From contig CAMOMF010000220.1 of assembly GCA_946619625.1 (NCBI GenBank), positions 1 to 21,810 on the forward strand: a stretch of DNA of 21,810 nt. Direction: 5' to 3'. A program made the position numbers and the translations under genes. This stretch comes from an uncultured Bacteroidales bacterium. Lineage in GTDB: Bacteria > Bacteroidota > Bacteroidia > Bacteroidales > Paludibacteraceae. Positions 15,569-21,810 of this stretch are shown here, piece after piece (position 1 is the first letter of the stretch; the number at the start of each line of letters is the position of its first letter). The notes under the pieces are model-generated. The model searched no databases, was not told the origin of the DNA, and saw nothing but the letters and a program-made list of their open reading frames with translations.

Positions 15569-17584
15569 TTATTCTATAGGGTGAATTTCTGCCGCAAAAC
15601 CGCCTCCCGAAGCCATCCGTACACGGAGCGTGTCCGCACAAGACACCTCCATCTCCTCTATGACATATGCATACGGGCGCGTGCTCCAGTCGGCATCCTC
15701 TGCGTCTCGGTAAAGAGTCATGTGATAAGATTTTCCCGGCACCAGCATCGAGAGCGGCACGATGGCTTCACGCTCCTCTTCATCAGTAATACCTCCCACG
15801 TACCAGTCCTCCGTGCCGCGACCTTGACGAGCATAGACGCACAGATCTCCAATTGCGCCATCTACGAGGACTGATCGCTCCCAATCACATGGCACGTGCT
15901 CTACAAAGCGAAAAGCATCGGGGTGCTCCATGTAATGCTCCGGAAGGTCACACGCCATTTGCAGAGGTGAGTAGAAACATACAAACAAACCCAATTGGTT
16001 CATAAGCGTAGCATGTACACGCGTAGTGGGAATAATCGGGTTCTCAAAATGGAATACGCCCGGAGTGTAATCTACCGGCCCTGCCAGAATACGGGTATAA
16101 GGAAGAACAGTCACATGCTCGCACGGACTACCACCATCATTGCTCCACGCATTCCACTCCTGCCCGCGAACACCTTCTTGAGTGAGCAAGTTCGGATACG
16201 TGCGCTGCAATCCTGTAGGCATTACCGGCTCGTGATTGTCTATCATAATATGATACTTTGCCGCTGTCTCTATCACCTTGCGGTAATGACGAACCCCGGA
16301 CTGGCCTTTATTCCACTGCAAACCGTCTGTCGTTCTGATAATGGGAGCCACATAACCTGTTTTAATGGTATGAATCCCATGCGCGGCATGGTAACGATAG
16401 ATGCTATCGAGATCTTGCTCATAGGATGCCGCATTACCCCCTGTCTCATTGTGTCCTACAATAGCCACGCCGAGGCTGTCACTCAAGTGGCTCAAGTAGT
16501 CCATGTCCCAGTCCGGATATGGGGTGGTGAAATCAAAATGCTTCCAATCTTCCCAGCCCAAATTCCAACCCTCTGCAAGCACTGCATCTATGCCGTGCTC
16601 CTTGGCAAAACGAAGATAACGCTCCATGTTCTCCGTAGTAGCACCATGCTTAGGACCTGCTTCCCACGTCATCGTCTTGATGTGCATCCCCCACCATATG
16701 CCCAGAAACTTCTGCGGACGAATCCACTCTGTATCTTCTATGGCACAAGGCTCGTTCAAGTTCAGCATGATACGAGAAGCCACCAGTTCCGAGAGCGTCG
16801 GCGTCAGTACTATGAAACGCCACGGCGTACTGAAGGGCGCTTCTTTATAAGCTTTAACACTCTCTCCGGCGCTTGTCCTGCGCTCCTTCATCTCACTGAG
16901 CCAGGGTGTAAGATAGGTACGAAGAACCCCGTCCTCAACAAAGAAATTTTGAGCGGGATAGTCCGTAAGAGCGGCCTCGTGCAGAAAAGCATATGAGCCG
17001 TCTTCCAACTCAAAAGTGAGCGGAGAGCACAGTGTATCCGCCACGCTGAGGAGCGGCCTCTTTTGCCATAAACCTTCATAGTACTCCGTCCGCCATGGGA
17101 TAGACCACACCTGAGGCTCTGAGGCAAAATGATATTCAGTCAACTCATCGGTAATGACCCACTGCTCCTGTTGCTGCTTGGGAAAACTGTAACGAAGAGC
17201 AACACCATCATTATATACGCGCAAGCACACGTCCAAAAGAGCACCGCTCGCATGACGAAGATGTACACAAAGCGCGTTGTGCTCATCCGAGATAAGACGC
17301 TCTTCTCCCCACACCGTTTCCCACTGAGTAGATACGGAAGATTTCTCCGTTTGAAGAATAGAAAAATTGTCCGATAAGGAAATACCATCTGCTTCAATAC
17401 CCAATGCAGAAGGCATGATCACGAAAACTCCGGCACGCTTAACATAATAACTAAGACTCCCGTCTTCTTGCAAACAAACATTAACACACAAACTTCCATC
17501 AGGCGAACAGACGGAGAGGTCTTCTCGGGAACATGCCCAAAGCACTGAGCAAAACAGAGATAAAAAAACAAATCGTTTCATCAT
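15569..17584 (-). CDS. susB: GH97 alpha-glucosidase (SusB-like), putative lipoprotein
   Basis: This enzyme hydrolyses alpha-glucosidic ends of malto-oligosaccharides to glucose. 671 residues: an N-terminal beta-sandwich (about 20-280), a TIM barrel (GIWWGMH at 295 onward) and a C-terminal beta domain. Glutamates E380 (GHNETGG), E452 (DNHEPVMPTG) and E476 (RGQEWNAW) fall at spacings close to SusB E439, E508 and E532. The spacing between the last two is identical (24). This marks the inverting, calcium-dependent branch. The leader ends WAC (C18), suggesting a lipoprotein, whereas SusB of B. thetaiotaomicron is described as soluble and periplasmic. It is the first gene of the operon, just behind a consensus promoter. 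Two tandem ATGs (17584 and 17581) could both serve. Confidence 0.94.
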   Translation of the reverse strand: MMKRFVFLSLFCSVLWACSREDLSVCSPDGSLCVNVCLQEDGSLSYYVKRAGVFVIMPSALGIEADGISLSDNFSILQTEKSSVSTQWETVWGEERLISDEHNALCVHLRHASGALLDVCLRVYNDGVALRYSFPKQQQEQWVITDELTEYHFASEPQVWSIPWRTEYYEGLWQKRPLLSVADTLCSPLTFELEDGSYAFLHEAALTDYPAQNFFVEDGVLRTYLTPWLSEMKERRTSAGESVKAYKEAPFSTPWRFIVLTPTLSELVASRIMLNLNEPCAIEDTEWIRPQKFLGIWWGMHIKTMTWEAGPKHGATTENMERYLRFAKEHGIDAVLAEGWNLGWEDWKHFDFTTPYPDWDMDYLSHLSDSLGVAIVGHNETGGNAASYEQDLDSIYRYHAAHGIHTIKTGYVAPIIRTTDGLQWNKGQSGVRHYRKVIETAAKYHIMIDNHEPVMPTGLQRTYPNLLTQEGVRGQEWNAWSNDGGSPCEHVTVLPYTRILAGPVDYTPGVFHFENPIIPTTRVHATLMNQLGLFVCFYSPLQMACDLPEHYMEHPDAFRFVEHVPCDWERSVLVDGAIGDLCVYARQGRGTEDWYVGGITDEEEREAIVPLSMLVPGKSYHMTLYRDAEDADWSTRPYAYVIEEMEVSCADTLRVRMASGGGFAAEIHPIE

Positions 17585-17601
17585 AGTCGTAAATTTTTCT
17601 G

Positions 17602-17633
17602 CAAAATTACTTCAATTATTCCACTTGGGCAAA
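17602..17633 (-). promoter_or_regulatory. Promoter of the Sus operon
   Basis: On the minus strand TTTG (17633-17630) is followed after 20 bp by TAATTTTG (17609-17602), giving a short leader to the GH97 ATG at 17584. The -7 box has one deviation from TAnnTTTG context seen at the other promoters (TAATTTTG rather than TAAC/TACCTTTG). A weaker, activator-dependent promoter would fit SusR control. Confidence 0.7.
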
Positions 17634-17635
17634 TA

Positions 17636-17658
17636 ATATAGATAAAATATAGTAAAAT
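17636..17658. promoter_or_regulatory. Candidate operator: 11-bp direct repeat upstream of the Sus promoter
   Basis: ATATAGATAAAA (17636-17647) and ATATAGTAAAAT (17647-17658) form two direct half-sites one helical turn apart. They start 3 bp upstream of the Sus -33 box, the expected place for an activator such as SusR. The whole intergenic region is AT-rich, so chance is possible. Confidence 0.4.
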
Positions 17659-17680
17659 TACACTTTTTTACGCTTTATAT

Positions 17681-17711
17681 TTTGACATATCAAATAATTT
17701 TTGTAACTTTG
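17681..17711 (+). promoter_or_regulatory. Promoter of the susR-like gene
   Basis: TTTG (17681-17684), 19 bp, TAACTTTG (17704-17711), then a leader of about 13 bases to the ATG at 17731. It is divergent from the Sus operon promoter, with about 47 bp between the two -33 boxes. Confidence 0.75.
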
Positions 17712-17730
17712 CACCCAAATTGCAAAACCT

Positions 17731-19332
17731 ATGAAACTAAGAGTACTCATATTGCTTGCACTTACGCAAGTATTAGTAGGAGCATACGCACTGACTAACA
17801 GCGAAAAAAGGCAATTGCAAGAACTCGATGCCATCTTGTCGGAAAGACCACAGATAGAGTCGCTCAAACGTGCTCGAATCGATAGTTTATACCGCACTGC
17901 TATTACGGAAAATGAGCCGTATCGTATCTACAAAGAATTATACGAAGAATATAAATCGTACAACTACGATACTGCACTCATTTTTGTTCGTTTTATGGAA
18001 AAAGAAGCCACACAAGCGCAACTGTCAGAGGTGGACCTGTGTCGTGCTTTTGTTTTTCACTCGGGCGGACTTTTCAAAGAAGCATCAGACCTGTTGGACC
18101 GATGGAGTGGCACGGACTCCACACTCTATGACGACTATCTCGCCATATATTCGAGACTGATGTGGGACATGGCGGATAATGCCGGAGGGGAAATAGGAGA
18201 GAAATATAATCGTCTTGGTAACCAATCTGCAGAAATACTGCTCAAACGAACATCGGCTCGCGATACGGCGCAATTCCACTACCTTTCGGCAATATTGGAC
18301 CTGCGGGAGAAAAACTACACCCGAAGCATTGAGCGGTGTGAGGCAGCGTTGCGTGCCACCCCACCCTCTCTACACCACCGCGCTATTTACGCCAGCACAT
18401 TAGCACACCTCTACCGTTTATCCGGTGACAATCATGCCGCTTTACGCTGGTCGGTAGAAGCCGCTATTTGCGACATTCGATCCTCCACCTTTGAGACCGT
18501 CGCAATGCGTACTATTGCCGAATTGCTCTTCAAAGAAGGCGAGACAGAGTTGGCAAATAGGTATATACATATCGCCATGCATGACGCACAGCAATACAAC
18601 GCGCGTTACCGACAGGTGAGCATTGCCCAAAGTCTGCCTATCATAGAGGAACAATGGATGGAGCAACTGAAGCAACAACAGCATTTCGCGTGGTCATTGC
18701 TGGGGGTAGTCGCACTGCTTTTCTGTGCCGGAATAGTCGGGATCATTGTGTTGGCGCGCAAGAACAAAGCCATACATGCGGCACGGCACACCATCCATCA
18801 GATGAATGAGCATCTGGTGGAGGCAAACAAACTCAAAGAAGAATTGCTGGGCACCTTGCTCGTCGGCCATTCGCAGTACCTGAGCACGATAGCCCAATAC
18901 CAGCAAGATGTGAAGGAAAATGCCGTCAATCGACAGTGGAACAGACTACTGACCATACCAAAAAAAGCAGACGCACGTTTGCAACGAATAGCCTTCGGAA
19001 GACAGATGGACACGCTGCTGCTCAGCCTCTACCCCACCTTTGTACACGACTTCAATAATCTGCTACTCCCCCAAAACCGCATCACCCTCAAAGAAGGCGA
19101 ACTGCTCAACACTCAACTGCGAATCTTTGCACTTATCAGGCTCGGAATTGGTCAAAATGAAATCATCGCAGACATCCTCGACTACAGCCTCAACACCATA
19201 TACAACTATAAGTCACGCACCATGGCGCTGTCTCCCCTATCCGCTGACGCTTTCTACCGCGCATTGATGACCATTCCCTCCTTCTCAAAAGAAGGAGTTG
19301 ACATGGTTCAAAGTGAAAAGTTCAAAATTTAG
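17731..19332 (+). CDS. susR: SusR-like membrane-spanning transcriptional regulator
   Basis: 533 residues. A signal peptide or membrane anchor (1-20) precedes a periplasmic helical TPR-like sensor region (about 25-315), a transmembrane segment at 320-342, a cytoplasmic coiled stretch (about 350-400), and a C-terminal helix-turn-helix (about 460-500; LIRLGIGQNEIIADILDYSLNTIYNYKS). This is the layout of SusR, which activates sus genes when malto-oligosaccharides are present in the periplasm. Its position, divergent from the Sus operon, supports the name. The final 17 residues or so (after RALMTI) are encoded by a hairpin, CTCCTTC/GAAGGAG (19278-19297), and an AT-rich tail that look intergenic. 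The original stop may therefore have been lost; the HTH is intact. Confidence 0.9.
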   Translation: MKLRVLILLALTQVLVGAYALTNSEKRQLQELDAILSERPQIESLKRARIDSLYRTAITENEPYRIYKELYEEYKSYNYDTALIFVRFMEKEATQAQLSEVDLCRAFVFHSGGLFKEASDLLDRWSGTDSTLYDDYLAIYSRLMWDMADNAGGEIGEKYNRLGNQSAEILLKRTSARDTAQFHYLSAILDLREKNYTRSIERCEAALRATPPSLHHRAIYASTLAHLYRLSGDNHAALRWSVEAAICDIRSSTFETVAMRTIAELLFKEGETELANRYIHIAMHDAQQYNARYRQVSIAQSLPIIEEQWMEQLKQQQHFAWSLLGVVALLFCAGIVGIIVLARKNKAIHAARHTIHQMNEHLVEANKLKEELLGTLLVGHSQYLSTIAQYQQDVKENAVNRQWNRLLTIPKKADARLQRIAFGRQMDTLLLSLYPTFVHDFNNLLLPQNRITLKEGELLNTQLRIFALIRLGIGQNEIIADILDYSLNTIYNYKSRTMALSPLSADAFYRALMTIPSFSKEGVDMVQSEKFKI

Positions 19333-19343
19333 AGTTTAGAATT

Positions 19344-19460
19344 TCTGTCGTTAGCCCCATGCAAGCTACTCGCCCGATGTGGACGCTCGTGGGAGCACTG
19401 TTGCTCTTCGGCGAAAGGCTGAACATCTGGCAGTGGGTCGGTTTGTTGATATCGCTTTAA
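19344..19460 (+). pseudogene. 3' remnant of an EamA/DMT-family transporter gene
   Basis: In the frame ending at TAA 19458-19460 the sequence reads SVVSPMQATRPMWTLVGAL followed by LLFGERLNIWQWVGLLISL. This is the typical last helix of EamA-type drug/metabolite transporters (ATRP, a small hydrophobic run, GERL, QWVG). Nothing upstream of about 19344 continues the protein; the frame enters the AT-rich end of susR. It is therefore a C-terminal fragment of about 38 codons, left after deletion or rearrangement. It is non-functional as it stands. Confidence 0.7.
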
Positions 19461-19471
19461 GTGCCTCGCCC

Positions 19472-21133
19472 TTATTTTATCGCCGTTATGATGTCCTCAC
19501 CCTCTGCCAGACCGAGTTTCTGACGGACTTGGGTCTTGCGCTGATAGATTGTCTGGAGACTTTGGCGGGTGAGCATATTGATTTCTTTGGTCGAGAATCC
19601 AGCTTTGAGCAAACAGCAGAGCTGGATTTCTTTTTCGTTGAGCACCTCGCCGTATTTTCCCACCACACGTTTATGGAAGCCGTCGTAGGCCATATCTATG
19701 GTGCGGTAGATGCTTGTCCAGTCCATCAGAGACGAAGCCTTGTTCTCATCCATGGAGGTCAGTTGTGCCAACAGTTGCTGATTGGCTTCGGTAGGCGAGC
19801 CTGCGATAGTCTTTATCAAGCCCAGCTGTCTCAACATCAGTTGCTGCACGTTTTCCGGATTCGAAGAGTTGCTGTTATTCAACATGTTGCGCAACGTCTC
19901 CACTTCCTCTTCTTTCTGCATCAGCAAGCGCTTGCGGCGGTTGTACAAGTACAAAAACAGGAACAGCAACCCGAGCGCCAAAAACGCCGACAACACCAAT
20001 ACTATCACCAGTCGCTGTCTGCTGATTGTCAGGTACAGATTGCGCTCGCTCAGGTCACGAATGGAGCGCTCCTTGGCCTCAGCTACACGATAGCGTACGT
20101 AGTCCGATTCCGACCAACGGTTGTTGTACTGCACCAGCGGGAAAAAGTTGTACCTCCCGCTCATCGCGTAATCCAACACCTGTCTGTGCGCCAGCAAAGC
20201 CGCATCGGTTGCGGGATCAAACTGAACAGAATCCGCCTTATATCGGCTGAACAACTCCTCCGCCTCGCGCATATAATGGTCTGCGCGCTGTTTGTTGCCT
20301 TTGTTTAACCACATCCGCGACAACGAATACAGGCTCTCCACCTGCAGCCAGTTGTCCGCTTCGCGATACTGCTCCGTCAGTTCATCCAGTATGGTTATGG
20401 CGCGGTCTGTCTGGCCCGTCTCACCCAACAAATCAGCATAATTGCGCCGCACCACATTGACGATAAACGTCGAGTCTGCCGCATTGGCAATAGCTTCTTC
20501 AAAGGCCCATTCCATCTTGTCGTACTCGCCGAGCGAGAAATATACAATCGCCAAAGCGTTATACACGCGCTCCACTTCGTCCAGATGAATGGCTTTGCCG
20601 TCGTCCAGCCCGATGAGTGTCTCCGTGCACGCACGCACCCGTTCATAATCATAATCGCGCATAGCCAACTCGCCCGACACGCGCAGCACAACTACCTGCC
20701 ACAGATGGTCGCCTGTCAGTTCTGCCACTTCGTCGGCGTACTCTTTCTGTCGCTGCATCACAGCCTGTGCTTGCTGTTTATTGCCGTTCCACCAGTAGTA
20801 CATCGCTTCCTCCAGTCCGGTCAACATCATCGCACGGGCATCACCATGTTCCTGTTCCCACTGCCTGCGGTAGTAGCCCGATGCCCAACAAATCATGGAG
20901 TCCTCCGACAGCGACTGCATCGAGTTGGCGTGCAAATCACAGGTCACAAACCAATATTGGGCCAGATGGGCTTCGTCCAAACGTTCGGGACGCTCCACCT
21001 GCCGAAGCAGCAATTCTGCCGAGTCACGATTACTGTACAGCAATGACTCCGCCATTTCCACCCGTTGCACATCGCGCGAAATACAACCCGCGAGCAACAA
21101 CACTAATGCTAAATATAGTACCTGTTTCTTCAT
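19472..21133 (-). CDS. TPR lipoprotein regulator with transmembrane segment and LuxR-like HTH
   Basis: 553 residues from the ATG at 21133. An upstream in-frame ATG at 21157 falls inside the -7 promoter box and is rejected. The lipobox LLAGC places C17 at the processed N-terminus. TPR-like helices fill about 25-300 (EVERVYNALAIVYFSLGEYDKM, SLYSLSRMWLNKGNKQRADHY). A transmembrane segment lies near 376-397, a coiled coil near 400-420, and a LuxR/GerE-type HTH near 498-544 (LNEKEIQLCCLLKAGFSTKEI). The TPR part would be periplasmic and the HTH cytoplasmic, so signal reception and DNA binding share one protein. The signal is unknown. It is divergent from the outer-membrane receptor gene, its likeliest target, and convergent with susR. 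I see no terminator behind it. Confidence 0.82.
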   Translation of the reverse strand: MKKQVLYLALVLLLAGCISRDVQRVEMAESLLYSNRDSAELLLRQVERPERLDEAHLAQYWFVTCDLHANSMQSLSEDSMICWASGYYRRQWEQEHGDARAMMLTGLEEAMYYWWNGNKQQAQAVMQRQKEYADEVAELTGDHLWQVVVLRVSGELAMRDYDYERVRACTETLIGLDDGKAIHLDEVERVYNALAIVYFSLGEYDKMEWAFEEAIANAADSTFIVNVVRRNYADLLGETGQTDRAITILDELTEQYREADNWLQVESLYSLSRMWLNKGNKQRADHYMREAEELFSRYKADSVQFDPATDAALLAHRQVLDYAMSGRYNFFPLVQYNNRWSESDYVRYRVAEAKERSIRDLSERNLYLTISRQRLVIVLVLSAFLALGLLFLFLYLYNRRKRLLMQKEEEVETLRNMLNNSNSSNPENVQQLMLRQLGLIKTIAGSPTEANQQLLAQLTSMDENKASSLMDWTSIYRTIDMAYDGFHKRVVGKYGEVLNEKEIQLCCLLKAGFSTKEINMLTRQSLQTIYQRKTQVRQKLGLAEGEDIITAIK

Positions 21134-21154
21134 CTTTTTGATCGATTTCGGGCA

Positions 21155-21186
21155 CAAAGGTACTACTTTTTTTTGACATGACCAAA
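21155..21186 (-). promoter_or_regulatory. Promoter of the TPR-HTH regulator
   Basis: On the minus strand TTTG (21186-21183) is followed after 20 bp by TACCTTTG (21162-21155), leaving a leader of about 15-20 bases to the ATG at 21133. This box decides the start codon of the gene. Confidence 0.75.
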
Positions 21187-21188
21187 TA

Positions 21189-21290
21189 ATATAAACACAA
21201 AAATCGCGGATATAAACTTTTTCTTCGCAAATGCCCTGTTTTGCTGGGTTTCTTCCTCAAAAATATAAACCCGGAAATTTGGATATAATA
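21189..21290. repeat. Repeated ATATAAAC boxes between divergent genes
   Basis: ATATAAAC occurs in the same orientation at 21189-21196, 21210-21217 and 21263-21270. A variant, GATATAATAC, begins at 21282. Spacings of 21 and 53 bp are near whole helical turns. The boxes lie between the two promoters and are candidate regulator sites. Confidence 0.4.
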
Positions 21291-21310
21291 CACTTTTTGT
21301 AGTACCTTTG
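21278..21310 (+). promoter_or_regulatory. Promoter of the outer-membrane receptor-like gene
   Basis: TTTG (21278-21281), 21 bp, TACCTTTG (21303-21310). Transcription would start near 21316, giving a leader of about 78 bases before the ATG at 21395. Confidence 0.7.
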
Positions 21311-21394
21311 CAGCAGATTTCGAACCGGTAACATATGCGGCGAAATGACGCTATGAACGCGAAACAAACAAGTAAAACTACATATTATACGACA

Positions 21395-21810
21395 ATGAAA
21401 AAGAGTATTCTTAGTGCTTTTGCACTGATTATCGCCATGAACCTCATGGCTCAAAACAACGACACCTTGCAAGTTAACGCTTCCGATTTCGTGCTTCAGG
21501 AAGTGACTGTTGAGAGCAAGAACGTTATTCAAAAAGTGGACAAACAAGTGCTTCTGCCTAACCGCGAGCAGCGCAAGGCCTCCTCGGACGGAGTATCGTT
21601 GCTGCAGAACCTGCAGATTCCGCGCATCGTGGTCAACCAAGCGGACAACACCGTCAAGACGCTGTCCAACGACGATGTGCAACTACGCATCAACGGAATA
21701 GAGGCCACTACTGCGGAAGTGATGGCCATCCACCCCAAGGATGTCATCCGCATCGAGAACCACGACCAGCCCGGCGTACGTTATACCGGCGCAGCCGCGG
21801 GCGTTGATTA
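21395..21810 (+). CDS. TonB-dependent receptor-like outer-membrane protein, 5' part only
   Basis: 138 codons are present and the gene runs off the right edge. A signal peptide (MKKSILSAFALIIAMNLMAQ) is followed by a TonB-box-like stretch (LQEVTVESKNV). A plug-like domain comes next: SLLQNLQIPRIVVNQADNTV, LRINGIEATTAEVMAIHPKD and IRIENHDQPGVRYTGAAAGV, matching the plug of TonB receptors and the related outer-membrane beta-barrel family. There is no N-terminal carboxypeptidase-like domain, unlike SusC. Two in-frame ATGs lie upstream (21335 and 21353), but only 21395 puts the signal peptide at the N-terminus. It is divergent from the TPR-HTH regulator and probably controlled by it. The substrate cannot be inferred. 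Confidence 0.75.
   Translation, partial: MKKSILSAFALIIAMNLMAQNNDTLQVNASDFVLQEVTVESKNVIQKVDKQVLLPNREQRKASSDGVSLLQNLQIPRIVVNQADNTVKTLSNDDVQLRINGIEATTAEVMAIHPKDVIRIENHDQPGVRYTGAAAGVD

Noticed and set aside
21134..21157. Earlier ATG (MCPKSIKK) for the TPR-HTH regulator
   Set aside because: The codon overlaps the -7 promoter box, and the lipoprotein signal fits only the later ATG at 21133.
21257..21682. 141-codon minus ORF opposite the receptor gene start
   Set aside because: It covers the receptor promoter and signal peptide on the wrong strand; the plus frame has a proper signal peptide and plug-like domain.

Overview
The window looks like a chromosomal piece of a Bacteroidales bacterium, probably gut-associated; I cannot name a genus. 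Three things support this. First, there is a complete starch-utilisation (Sus) locus with a SusC/SusD pair. Second, the lipoproteins and peptides start with MKK-type leaders. Third, seven promoters fit the Bacteroidetes consensus (TTTG, 19-21 bp, TAnnTTTG), and Shine-Dalgarno sequences are mostly weak or absent.

Layout. 1-664 is non-coding and rich in short tandem repeats: an 11-bp array cut by the left edge, a nested hairpin, seven degenerate 17-18 bp repeats spaced 20-21 bp apart, and a second 11-bp array. 665-697 is a strong terminator hairpin. topA (DNA topoisomerase I, minus) and a CPBP membrane protease (plus) diverge from a shared promoter region at 3043-3189. The protease gene ends tail to tail, with a 65-bp overlap, against a minus-strand group: a TlpA-type thioredoxin lipoprotein, a ParE-type topoisomerase IV subunit B, and a small conserved membrane protein. 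7316-7952 has no large gene. It holds the tlpA promoter, several hairpins and a small MKKY-type peptide whose frame is cut by an amber codon.

7953-17584 (minus) is a compact Sus operon in the order GH97 alpha-glucosidase (SusB-like), SusC, SusD, a three-module starch-binding lipoprotein in the SusE/SusF position, and a GH13 amylase (SusG-like). Gaps are 21 bp, 4 bp, a 1-bp overlap and a 4-bp overlap. The operon diverges from a SusR-like membrane-spanning regulator at 17731-19332. SusD, the SusE/F-like protein and the amylase would bind and cut starch on the cell surface. SusC would import the oligosaccharides, GH97 would release glucose inside, and SusR would sense malto-oligosaccharides and switch on the operon.

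After susR comes a 38-codon remnant of an EamA-type transporter. A second TPR-TM-HTH regulator (minus, a lipoprotein) follows. It is divergent from the 5' end of an outer-membrane TonB-receptor-like gene cut by the right edge.

The least explained items are the amber-interrupted peptide behind the amylase gene, the helically phased repeat arrays at the left end, the scar at the 3' end of susR, and repeated ATATAAAC boxes between the last two genes.
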